This document shows, in pieces, positions 37,617 to 45,934 of a stretch of DNA of 64,000 nucleotides. Positions within the stretch are counted from its first letter, which is position 1. Every line of letters starts with the position of its first letter. A program made the position numbers and the translations under genes. Under the pieces are notes generated by a model that did no database searches, was not told where the DNA came from, and saw only the letters and a program-made list of their open reading frames with translations. The stretch is taken from the NCBI RefSeq assembly GCF_008369935.1, contig NZ_VTUZ01000035.1:1-64000 (forward strand). Direction: 5' to 3'. The DNA is from Paraburkholderia panacisoli (lineage in GTDB: Bacteria > Pseudomonadota > Gammaproteobacteria > Burkholderiales > Burkholderiaceae).

Positions 37617-38569
37617 ATGAGCACAACGAGCACCGGCGGAAACGCTCCATGCGCAATCAAACGGATACTCATCGCTGTCGACGCTTCGCCGGAGGCGGTG
37701 CGTGCGGCGGTCTACGTGCGCCACATGACACTGCCGGGCGCTGAGATCCGCATTGTGAGTGTCGCCGAAAATCCCCGTGCCATCTTGCCGCTGGGGTCGA
37801 TGACGGATGCCGAACTGCAGCTCGCGCGTGCCGAATTGGCCCGCGATGCCGCCGAAGCCGTGGCGAAAGCAAAAAAATATTCACGGATGTCGCAATCGAC
37901 GTGGAGACGGGCGTCATAGAAATTTCAAAGCAAGGCGGCTACACCGCTAATGCATTGATCGATGCCGCGGCTGACTGGAAGGCGGACCTACTCGTCGTGG
38001 GTGCGCGCCAGCATCATGGCATGTTGCGCTGGGTCGAAGGCACCGTATCGGAATTCGTCACCACTCAGGCGCGGTGTTCGATTCTCATCGTGCCCGCCAG
38101 CTACGAAGCGGAGATCGAGACGTCGCCGCGGCGAATACTGTTCGCGCTGGACGGCAGCGCCGCCTCGCTGGACGCATTGCATTTCGGGCTACAGATGGCG
38201 ACGCCCGAGTCCCGCCTTCGTGCGATCTATGTGGTTGACCGTGCCGTCCGGCTGACCGATCTCGTGCCGATCCATGTCCTCGAGGAGGCGTTCCTCGAGG
38301 AAGGCAGGGTGAGTCTTGCGGCGGCGGCGAGGTCCTTTGCCGAATTGTCCAATGACGCCGAGGTGGCGCTCGTCAAGACGGCGCCGGTGCGCGATGACGT
38401 GCCGCATGCGATCGTCCGCGATGCGGAACAATGGCATGCGGACCTGATAGTCGTCGGCACCCACGGACGACGCGGCGTCGCACGCTGGTTCCTTGGCAGC
38501 GTGGCCGCCCGCACCGCGCGCGTTGCTCGCACGCCGTTGTTGTTGGTGCGGCCAGGGCCTGAGGCTTGA
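37617..38569 (+). CDS. tandem universal stress protein, split by a -1 frameshift
   Basis: Two Usp domains in about 317 residues, but in two frames. The first frame (37617-37919) gives CAIKRILIAVDASPEAVRAAVYV and runs to GCA-AAA-AAA, after which it becomes senseless and stops. The -1 frame continues IFTDVAIDVETGVIEISKQGG, then VVGARQHHGMLRWVEGTVSEFV, and a second domain with RRILFALDGSAASLDALH and VVGTHGRRGVARWFLGSVAARTARVARTPLLLVRPG. The join lies at a run of seven A. Either one A was lost (mutation or assembly error) or ribosomes slip there. GGAG precedes the ATG by 8 bases. Motifs predict ATP binding in the second domain. Confidence 0.8.
37871..37877 (+). promoter_or_regulatory. A-AAA-AAA slippery heptamer inside the Usp gene
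   Basis: The zero frame reads GCA AAA AAA TAT, so the seven A have exactly the X-XXY-YYZ phase for -1 tandem slippage. A -1 step yields ATA TTC ACG and restores the Usp sequence. The same run is also prone to single-base deletion and to sequencing error, so frameshifting is only one explanation. Confidence 0.5.
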
Positions 38570-39003
38570 AGCGGGCGACAGGCATTTTAGTCGGCACGTC
38601 GCGTGTTTCCGATTGCGGCTGGTAGCGACCGAAGCGCGGGCTTGAGTCCCAGCTCCACAATCGCCTGGATCACCTTTAAACGGTCGAGCTCGTGCATGCT
38701 GATCGTGATGAATCCACGTCCGTTCATGGTCTGGCTCCGGGCTGGCGGTGATGCCGCAGCATGCACCACAGCAGCCAGCCCGGAGCAGGAAACCGGACAC
38801 TTCTAAAAAGCCCTGACAATCTAAATGTTGATAAATTATATTATGTCAATTTATATTGAAACCTCCCCCTAGGTTGTGTTCGTAACCCATCACCGCAACC
38901 AAGCATCGCCGGTCGCACCTGGCGAAAACAAACTCTGCGACTCCGATACAACGAGAGCCGCAGCGTAACCTGGCAGTCTATCTTTCGCCTGGTGGGCAAA
39001 GTC
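38570..39003. repeat. intergenic region with AT-rich inverted repeat
   Basis: Downstream of katG and of the Usp gene, which converge here. Besides the transposase scrap, an AT-rich patch around 38810-38870 stands out from GC-rich surroundings. It contains ATAAATT (38831-38837) and its complement AATTTAT (38848-38854), ten bases apart. It may be a foreign remnant or a silencer-binding tract; no gene is present. Confidence 0.35.
38587..38727 (-). pseudogene. transposase N-terminal remnant (ISNCY-like)
   Basis: From an ATG at 38727 the minus strand reads MNGRGFITISMHELDRLKVIQAIVE, resembling the start of ISNCY-type transposases (GLITMS..EL.R...I..V). The typical helix-turn-helix (AA..LGLS.RQV.RL) does not follow, and the frame stops after 46 codons. 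No terminal repeats were found. It is at most an insertion-sequence scrap, and the AT-rich patch at 38810-38870 may belong to the same former element. Confidence 0.4.
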
Positions 39004-39027
39004 CCGTCAGGGCGGCAACCCTGACGG
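39004..39027 (-). terminator. hairpin after katG
   Basis: CCGTCAGGG and CCCTGACGG form a perfect 9-base-pair stem with a 6-base loop, 11 bases beyond the katG stop codon. There is no T-run after it on the minus strand, so termination may be weak or the stem may protect the 3' end of the mRNA. Confidence 0.6.
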
Positions 39028-39038
39028 AACCGCGGCGC

Positions 39039-41309
39039 CTACTCAGGCGAGAGGTCGAACCGGTCGAGGTTCATCACCTTGACCCACGCTGCGACGAAGT
39101 CGCGGACGAATTTTTCCTGTCCGTCCTCGCTTGCGTAGACTTCAGACACCGCCCGCAACTGCGCATGCGAACCGAACACCAGATCGACGCGGCTGCCGGT
39201 CCACTTCACCTCGCCCGTCTTGCGGTCGCGCCCCTCGAACAGGTCCTGGGCCGACGAGACCGATTTCCATTCCGTACCCATGTCGAGCAGGTTGCGGAAG
39301 AAGTCGTTGGTCAGCGTTTCTGGCCGGCTCGTGAAAACGCCCTGCGAGTCCTGCCCGGCCTGGACCTTCAGGGCGCGCAAGCCGCCGATGAGCACCGTCA
39401 TTTCCGGCGCGGTCAACGTCAGCAATTGCGCCTTGTCGATCAGCAATGCCTCAGCTGGGACACCGAACTTGCCGTTCAGATAGTTGCGGAAACCATCGGC
39501 GACCGGTTCGAGCGCTCCGACGGATTCAACGTCGGTCTGTTCCTGCGAGGCGTCCATGCGTCCCGGCGCAAACGGCACCGTTACCTGATGGCCGGCGCTC
39601 TTTGCCGCCTGTTCGATGCCGGCGCCGCCTGCCAGCACGATCAGGTCGGCGAGCGACACCTTCTTGCCACCGGACTGTGCGCCGTTGAACTCGCCCTGGA
39701 TGCCTTCGAGCACCTTCAGTACCTTCGCCAGTTGCTCGGGCTGGTTGACGGCCCAGTCTTTCTGCGGGGCGAGGCGAATGCGCGCACCGTTGGCGCCGCC
39801 GCGCTTGTCCGAGCCGCGGAACGTGGACGCCGACGCCCAGGCCGTCGACACCAGCTGCGAGACGGGCAGCCCCGACGCCAGAATCTTCTGCTTGAGCGAC
39901 GCAATGTCCTGCTCGTCGACCAGCGGGTGGTCGACCGCCGGAATCGGGTCCTGCCAGATCAGTTCTTCAGCGGGCACTTCCGGCCCAAGGTAGCGAGCGC
40001 GCGGTCCCATGTCGCGGTGCGTCAGCTTGAACCATGCACGGGCGAAGGCATCGGCGAGCTGGTCGGGATTCTCCAGAAAGCGCCGCGAAATCTTCTCGTA
40101 GACGGGGTCCAAACGCAGCGAGAGATCGGTGGTCAGCATCGTCGGTCGCTGCTTCTTCGAGGGATCGTGAGCGTGCGGGATCGTCTCGTCAGCGCCCTTC
40201 GCGACCCATTGATTGGCGCCGGCCGGACTTTTGGTCAGTTCCCATTCGTACTTGAACAGGTTCTCGAAGAAGCCGTTGTCCCATTTCGTCGGCGCGGTGG
40301 TCCAGGTGACTTCCAGACCACTGGTAATGGTGTCGGCACCCTTGCCGGTGCCGAAGCTGTTCTTCCAGCCCAGCCCCTGATTCTCGAGATCGGCGCTCTC
40401 GGGTTCGGGACCGACGTTATCGGCCGGACCGGCGCCGTGCGTCTTGCCGAAGGTGTGGCCGCCGGCGATCAGCGCGACAGTTTCCTCGTCGTTCATCGCC
40501 ATACGAGCGAAGGTTTCGCGGATGTCGTGTGCCGCGGCAATCGGGTCCGGATTGCCGTCCGGGCCTTCCGGGTTGACATAGATCAGGCCCATCTGCACGG
40601 CGCCCAGCGGGTTTTCCAGGTTGCGACCCTTGTCGTCGCGGCTCACCTCTTCACCGTGCTTTTCTTCGTCGGCGACGATCACGCCGCCGTCGTCGTCAAC
40701 GCCTGCGGCTCCCTTCCCATAACGGACGTCGCCGCCCAGCCAGGTCTTTTCGTTGCCCCAGTAGACGTCCAGGTCCGGCTCCCATGTGTCGGGGCGGCCG
40801 CCGCCGAAGCCGAACGTCTTGAAGCCCATGGTTTCGAGCGCGACGTTGCCGCTGAGGATCAGCAGATCGGCCCAGGAAATCTTCTGGCCGTACTTTTGCT
40901 TGATCGGCCAGAGCAGACGGCGCGCCTTGTCGAGGCTGACGTTGTCCGGCCAGCTGTTGACCGGCGCGAAACGCTGCTGGCCGCGCCCGGCGCCGCCGCG
41001 GCCGTCGCCGATGCGGTACGTGCCGGCACTGTGCCAGGCCATGCGGATGAAAAGCGGACCGTAGTGGCCGAAGTCCGCCGGCCACCAATCCTGGGAATCG
41101 GTCATCAGCGCGGCGAGATCCTTCTTCACCGCAGCCAGATCGAGGCTCCTGAAAGCCTCGGCGTAGTTGAAGCTGTCGTCCAGCGGGTCCGACCTGCTGG
41201 AGTGCTGGCTTAACAGGTCCAGCCGCAGTTGCTTTGGCCACCAGTCACGGTTCGTCGTGCCGCCGCCGGCGGCGGCATGTTTGAACGGGCACTTTGCTTC
41301 AGTTGACAT
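39039..41309 (-). CDS. katG: catalase-peroxidase KatG
   Basis: 756 residues, full length, with two peroxidase-like domains. Distal haem residues Arg89, Trp92 and His93 are in FIRMAWHSAGTYR. The Tyr of the Met-Tyr-Trp cofactor lies in IYVNPEGPDG and the Met in RMAMNDEETV. The proximal His is in LIAGGHTFGKTHGAG. The inactive C-terminal copy shows LADLIVLAGGAGIEQAA. It removes hydrogen peroxide by catalase and peroxidase activity. AAGGAGA lies about 7 bases before the ATG. An OxyR-like motif lies some 260 bases upstream. It is a single-gene transcript ending in a hairpin. Confidence 0.96.
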   Translation of the reverse strand: MSTEAKCPFKHAAAGGGTTNRDWWPKQLRLDLLSQHSSRSDPLDDSFNYAEAFRSLDLAAVKKDLAALMTDSQDWWPADFGHYGPLFIRMAWHSAGTYRIGDGRGGAGRGQQRFAPVNSWPDNVSLDKARRLLWPIKQKYGQKISWADLLILSGNVALETMGFKTFGFGGGRPDTWEPDLDVYWGNEKTWLGGDVRYGKGAAGVDDDGGVIVADEEKHGEEVSRDDKGRNLENPLGAVQMGLIYVNPEGPDGNPDPIAAAHDIRETFARMAMNDEETVALIAGGHTFGKTHGAGPADNVGPEPESADLENQGLGWKNSFGTGKGADTITSGLEVTWTTAPTKWDNGFFENLFKYEWELTKSPAGANQWVAKGADETIPHAHDPSKKQRPTMLTTDLSLRLDPVYEKISRRFLENPDQLADAFARAWFKLTHRDMGPRARYLGPEVPAEELIWQDPIPAVDHPLVDEQDIASLKQKILASGLPVSQLVSTAWASASTFRGSDKRGGANGARIRLAPQKDWAVNQPEQLAKVLKVLEGIQGEFNGAQSGGKKVSLADLIVLAGGAGIEQAAKSAGHQVTVPFAPGRMDASQEQTDVESVGALEPVADGFRNYLNGKFGVPAEALLIDKAQLLTLTAPEMTVLIGGLRALKVQAGQDSQGVFTSRPETLTNDFFRNLLDMGTEWKSVSSAQDLFEGRDRKTGEVKWTGSRVDLVFGSHAQLRAVSEVYASEDGQEKFVRDFVAAWVKVMNLDRFDLSPE

Positions 41310-42140
41310 GCGCTATCTCCTTGAGGGACGTATCCACTACCTTTTCTTCTACGGCACCTGCTTTTGTGGCGCATCGCCGATCCCGCATCGGCGGGGTCGC
41401 CGGGAAATCATAGGGTGGGCCCTTTTTGGTGTACTACCGCTGTCACCCGACGTGCATGGTGTTGGTTCAATGACAGATGACGTGGCGCGCATTGGACTGG
41501 GATGGTCTGCGTCGGTAGGCCTACAGCAAATAAAATATATGCGAGTGTGAGCACTAATAGCATGAGATTTTTGCAATGCTATTGATAGGTCACGGCTATA
41601 GCCCGACAGGCGCCTTTTTTTTAGAGTCATGCGCTTGCTGTCACCTCTTAACGGTGCGGTGACCGGGTGATTCCCGATGCTGTTGCCGCGTCGCCTTCCC
41701 GCGTCGCGGCATCGATCCAGCTATTTCAGAGAGCACTTGGGTGGCGGCTTTCGAAGGGAACGACGTTCTTATCTGGATTCCATGATGTGGCAACGCAACT
41801 GCACGACCGGTATTGCCTGTTTCCAGTGAAGCCATGGCCGACCACACCGCCCCCTCGTCCTGGTTCAATTGGCATGTACGTCTCACTACCAATAGCCAAT
41901 TTATCGCCCGATGGCGCCAACCAGCGGGTGTGTTCGTGGTGATTCTCCATTTAAAGCTGCCCCGATCAACGATAGGCCATCGATGTGCCTATGCTAACTG
42001 AGTAATTAGATGCTCGCGATAGCAAACACATATCGGCGTTTCGACCCATTCCACGATAGCCGCCTCACGAGTTGCTGCTCCTGACCCATGCTGACTTCCA
42101 CGCGCGCAATCGCTGATTGCGACGCCAACCAATTTGTACT
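41310..42140. other. gene-poor stretch upstream of katG
   Basis: About 0.8 kb without a recognisable gene. It should contain the katG promoter. Frames of 60-125 codons on both strands have no motifs. A 7-base stem, CGCAATC-GCT-GATTGCG, lies at 42105-42121 just beyond the small gene ending at 42141 and might terminate it. Confidence 0.35.
41563..41599. promoter_or_regulatory. possible OxyR-type site upstream of katG
   Basis: ATAG-N7-CTAT at 41585-41599 is an exact half of the OxyR pattern (ATAG-N7-CTAT repeated with N7 spacing). Extending the pattern to the left gives CAAT at 41574-41577 (three of four) and TGAG at 41563-41566 (two of four). The site is about 255-290 bases before the katG ATG, far for a promoter unless the leader is long. 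Confidence 0.35.
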
Positions 42141-42353
42141 TCAACTCGCTGTCATCCCAAGACGACGGAGTAGTTCCGCACCGGCTGGCGTCAGCCGAAG
42201 TCTTTCATCGTCAAAAGCCGTAGATACGATTTCGACGAGGCGGGCTTCCTGAAGGGCGATCGCATCGGGATCACCAGGCGCGACCTGGCTGGGCGCATCG
42301 AGCAGTAGAAACAGAATGGCAATCTCATGGTGACTTAGCGGCGATCTCATCAT
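42141..42353 (-). CDS. small hypothetical protein, winged-helix-like
   Basis: 70 residues from the ATG at 42353 (or 85 from an ATG at 42398). It reads SPLSHHEIAILFLLLDAPSQV, then AIALQEARLVEIVSTAFDDERLRLTPAGAELLRRLG. The order of helix, helix and a beta-hairpin-like ERLRLTPAGAELL is that of small winged-helix proteins such as PadR or MarR cores, where L-T-x-x-G is the wing. There is no ribosome site of note and no informative neighbour. It may be a real regulator-like protein or the leftover of a larger one. Confidence 0.5.
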   Translation of the reverse strand: MMRSPLSHHEIAILFLLLDAPSQVAPGDPDAIALQEARLVEIVSTAFDDERLRLTPAGAELLRRLGMTAS

Positions 42354-42398
42354 CGATCTCGGGTACCTGGCAGGGAATGCCGAAGGAAAAGACTGCAC

Positions 42399-43001
42399 TT
42401 AGATAGCCGTCCTGGACCAGATTCTCGGCACCCCTGACGCCCCGGCTGCGCCGACGCGCGAAGTCGGATGCTGCCGCGAGATACGGGGGAGCCGCTGGTT
42501 TCCCCTGGCCGGCGGACTTGCTCTCGAGCATCGCGAAGCGCTCCAGTCTTCAGGCTTGCGCCGGATCGGCGTAAATGATTCACGCACCGCAATCAAACAA
42601 GCGGACCGCCTGTTTGATCGCCGGCATGCTCTCTTGGCCTTAACCGACGTCGCTGGCGATTTATTCCCGCTTCGAACTGAAAAAATGGATGCGAATAACG
42701 CGCCGCCCGTGGCGACGGCCTGGTCACCGCCCTCACCTGCACGGCACGGGCACGACGCGGGTTTGCTGGCCACCGAACCACGTCGTACGGCGTTTGCTGA
42801 TGACCTGCACCGCAGCACGGGCACGCGTCCACTCACCCTTGTAACCTTCGACGGCGTCGCAAAGAACCTTTGATGCGTTTGCGAGAAAACGAACAGGTAT
42901 CCCTTCGATTGTTGCGCGTCATCGCACGGCCGAATCAAGTGACCTGCGGGGCACCCGCCAGCGTAACTCCGGTAGGCACCTCCAGTCCGTGCGACGCCCT
43001 C
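42399..43001. other. gene-poor stretch
   Basis: No gene supported. The 179-codon minus-strand frame (42399-42938) and the 105-codon plus-strand frame have skewed Arg/Ser/Ala composition and no motifs, as expected of chance frames in GC-rich DNA. Confidence 0.35.
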
Positions 43002-43250
43002 CTACACGGCAAGCCTATGACCTGCCAATGCCGGCCGTGCTATCGCCGGCGGAAACACGCACCAGCAGCCGTCATCGTGGCGAAAGAAGAAAATTGCGTG
43101 CGAACCGCTCGGAGCCAAGGCCTCGACGCGCACGTAGCGTCTCCTCTCGCAACCGGTGCGGCCGAATTGAATTACGCGGAGCCGCGTCGCCGGAGTCGGC
43201 GCAAGCCATTTTTCTACCAGGAACCGCAGGGACTTCTCGGCGATGTTCAT
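43002..43250 (-). CDS. small conserved hypothetical protein
   Basis: 82 residues, MNIAEKSLRFLVEKWLAPTPATRLRVIQFGRT..., then RRYVRVEALAPSGSHAIFFFRHDDGCWCVFPP. A very good ribosome site (AAGGAGG) lies 6 bases before the ATG at 43250. The mixed hydrophobic/charged pattern with an FFFRHDDGCWCVFPP strand pair looks like a genuine folded protein. I recall similar short proteins in Burkholderia but no function. There is no operon partner. Confidence 0.6.
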   Translation of the reverse strand: MNIAEKSLRFLVEKWLAPTPATRLRVIQFGRTGCERRRYVRVEALAPSGSHAIFFFRHDDGCWCVFPPAIARPALAGHRLAV

Positions 43251-43653
43251 GTTCGCCTCCTTCCATTTCCGCCGCAACTCACGTCGATCGGCGGTTGGTA
43301 GCGAAACGCTGCGACCTGTCGATCATGCTGCGTACACTGAGCTAAACCACGCCGGCGAGCGCTTTATTCCCGAGGCTCGATAGCGGGCCCAAAAGCTTAT
43401 CGCGCCCGATGCGTGGCGTCGCCCTCAGGGCCTGATGGGCACGTGATCGTCATGGAAGAGACAGGCTTCCTGATTGAGGGGAGCAAGGCGCCGAGCGCGC
43501 GCTGAAAACGCGCGGGCGCAAGGCGTATGTGTATGGGCTGCTGCAACGACATCCGTATTCGCGCCACGGATGTCGCAGTGAATCGCCGCCGCACCGGCGT
43601 TGACGGGTTCGGTCCCACCAAACCGGTCGTGTCGCGGACCGTGATATGTCCGG
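43251..43653. other. intergenic stretch, no gene seen
   Basis: Presumably contains the promoter of the small gene to its left. Open frames here are short and without motifs. Confidence 0.3.
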
Positions 43654-43797
43654 CTATGCCTTCAGCGAACCCGAATCGCGCAAAGATGCGAATGCCGCAG
43701 CGTGTTTGAGCTTGCGATGTTGCCGCTCATCGTCAAGGCTGGTGAATACCGGTGGCTCGGGCAAGCGTCCGCCGATTGATTCGGGAATCTGCCATTT
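43654..43797 (-). pseudogene. class II aldolase/adducin remnant
   Basis: The minus strand reads GRLPEPPVFTSLDDERQHRKLKHAAAFASL, which resembles the N-terminus of AraD-like class II aldolase/adducin proteins (PP.F.S.E.ER.HRK.RLA.AFRLF). It then loses similarity and stops, so the zinc site and most of the fold are gone. No start codon fits the family. A complete class II aldolase of another subfamily lies 3.8 kb away on the other strand. Confidence 0.45.
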
Positions 43798-44301
43798 GCA
43801 GATGTCCGCGTGGCCATGACGTGCTCCTTCGTGATGGTCAGAGCCTTGATTTTCATGCGTGCCGAAACCACGGTCCATCGACGATTTGTCACAGGGTTGC
43901 TTCTTGCGCTCACAACGCGCGGCCCTGCTCCTGAGGCATGCCGGAATTGGCCAAAGGTTTCTCAGGTAATTGCGTCATTGCTGGGCGGCCCTCGTCATCG
44001 GATCGCCCATCCTCGTCCTGCATCGCACTTCCCTGATCTCCGCTGCTGCCGTTTCTGCCCGCTGCACGCATATGCGAGACCGTTAACTCAAATGTGAACG
44101 GAGCAATCAGTCGACGTTAACCCTGACGGCTTTTTGGCAACCAATACTTTTCCCAAGCATGCGAATTCACGTGCCGACGCCAGCATGCTGGCGGTGCACC
44201 GTCGCGTCGCCGAAAGCAACGCAATGATGTGTTGATGATCCACCGGGAACGCCAGTGTCCGATGCCATTCCAGGCGTCGCGCCGGCGATGAGGAGCGATT
44301 G
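43798..44301. other. promoter region of the M81 peptidase cluster, no gene seen
   Basis: About 0.5 kb. A short open frame on the plus strand (43810-44097) and several minus frames lack motifs. The promoter of the M81-MFS-aldolase operon should be here, but I see no clear operator. Confidence 0.3.
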
Positions 44302-45858
44302 ATGAAAAGCCCGCGTATTGCCATTCTTGGCTTCGCGATCGAGTCGAACCGGTTTGCGCCGGTCTCCACGCGTGCCGATTTCGTATCGCGCGCGTACTTG
44401 CCAGCAGCCTCGTTGCTGGACGACGCCCGAAAAGAAGCGCCGGTGATGACGCCGGAAATTCCCGCGTTCGTTCGAACGATGGATGCGACCTCTCCGTGGA
44501 CGCCTGTCCCGATCCTCTTTGCCAACGCGGAGTCGGGCGGCCCTGTCGAACACGCATTTTTCGCCGACACGCTGCGCGAATTCGAACATCGGTTACGTGA
44601 GGCGTTACCGCTCGACGCCGTTTATATCTGTGAGCATGGCGCCGCCATCACGACAGAGGAAGACGATCCCGACGGCGCGGTTTTCACGCTCGTACGCAGT
44701 ATCGTCGGACCCACGGTCCCGATTGTGGCCACGATCGACCTGCACGCGAATGTGTCCGACCGGATGGTGGACGCCGTTGACGCACTGATCTCGTACCGTC
44801 GCAATCCTCATACCGATATGGCCGAGCGTGGCGCCGAGGCCGCCCGCATCCTCACAGAATTGACAAACGGCATGCGCACCGCTGTCGCGCACGTACGCAT
44901 GCCCGTCTGCGCGCCTCCGACCCAGTTGCTGACCGCCCCAGGAACCGGACCCTATGCGGAGATGATCCGGCGCGCGGAAGCGCTGGACGACCCGCGCATC
45001 GTGAACGTCTCGATCGTCGGCGGCTTTGCGTTTGCGGACACGCCGAAGAACGGCTTGACGGTGCTCGTTACGACGCGCGGCGACGCGCCGCTCGCACACC
45101 AGGTGGCGAATGATCTTGTGTCGTATGCATGGCAGGAGCGTGCCGCATTCACTCCGGTTCTGACACCCGTCGACGAAGCGGTCCGCCTCGCCAAAGCGAC
45201 GAGCGACGACCCTTCGCTGGCGCCCCTGCTGCTGGCCGACGTGGCTGACAACCCGGGGGGCGGCGGGCGCGGCAACACGCCGTTCGTGCTCAAGGCGCTC
45301 CTCCAGTACGAGGTGCAGGATGCGATCCTCGGCGTCATCACCGATCCGGACCTCGTGGTGGACGCGTATGCGGCAGGCACCGGGCAAACGCTCGTTGCGC
45401 GTTTCAATCGTACCGAGACCACCGTGCATTCGGAGCCGTTCGATGCGCCTGCCCGCGTGCTGAAACTGCACGACGGCAAAGGTGTCGGCCGACGCGGACA
45501 ACTGGCGGGCTGCAGCTTCGACCTTGGACCGTGCGCGGCGCTGCAGATCGGCGGCGTGACGGTCATCGTCATCAGCAAGCGGCATCAGTGCCACGAGCCG
45601 ATGTTCTTCGAGATGTTCGGCATCGACATTGCGCGTGCGCGCGTCGTCGTCCTGAAGTCGCGCGGACATTTCAGGGCGGCATTCGACGAATTCTTCTCCG
45701 ACGCACAGATCGTGAGCGTCGATGCACCGGGCCTGACTTCCCCGATCCTCGCACGATTCGATTTCAGGAAGCTGCCGCGGCCTGCCATTCCACTGGACGA
45801 CGTTTCAACGTGGAGTCCGACGGTTCGTGCGGTCCTGCCGAGGAGTGAACTGCGATGA
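44302..45858 (+). CDS. M81-family metallopeptidase (MlrC-like)
   Basis: 518 residues. The N-terminal domain has RIAILGFAIESNRFAPV, the metal-binding ICEHGAAITTEEDDPDG, IVATIDLHANVSDRMVDAVDALISYRRNPHTDMAERG with the conserved Asp/His ligands, and the C-terminal part LLLADVADNPGGGGRGNTPFVLKALL. The family includes MlrC, which opens linear microcystin peptides. Most members sit in small-molecule operons and probably cleave amide bonds of unusual amino acid derivatives. AGGAG is 6 bases from the ATG at 44302; the TTG at 44299 is too close. First gene of an operon with an MFS carrier and a class II aldolase. Confidence 0.85.
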   Translation: MKSPRIAILGFAIESNRFAPVSTRADFVSRAYLPAASLLDDARKEAPVMTPEIPAFVRTMDATSPWTPVPILFANAESGGPVEHAFFADTLREFEHRLREALPLDAVYICEHGAAITTEEDDPDGAVFTLVRSIVGPTVPIVATIDLHANVSDRMVDAVDALISYRRNPHTDMAERGAEAARILTELTNGMRTAVAHVRMPVCAPPTQLLTAPGTGPYAEMIRRAEALDDPRIVNVSIVGGFAFADTPKNGLTVLVTTRGDAPLAHQVANDLVSYAWQERAAFTPVLTPVDEAVRLAKATSDDPSLAPLLLADVADNPGGGGRGNTPFVLKALLQYEVQDAILGVITDPDLVVDAYAAGTGQTLVARFNRTETTVHSEPFDAPARVLKLHDGKGVGRRGQLAGCSFDLGPCAALQIGGVTVIVISKRHQCHEPMFFEMFGIDIARARVVVLKSRGHFRAAFDEFFSDAQIVSVDAPGLTSPILARFDFRKLPRPAIPLDDVSTWSPTVRAVLPRSELR

Positions 45859-45934
45859 ACGCACCATCCAGCGAAGTCGCCCCGTCTGCACGGCAAGCCC
45901 CCGGCACGTACTGTTACACGAGAGGACTTTCCCG

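Noticed and set aside
39165..41213. A 682-codon open frame on the plus strand opposite katG
   Set aside because: It is the antisense shadow of katG. It has no family motifs and is rich in Val, Arg and Gln, as GC-rich antisense frames are.
42399..42938. A 179-codon minus-strand frame
   Set aside because: No recognisable fold or motif, and high Arg/Ser content.
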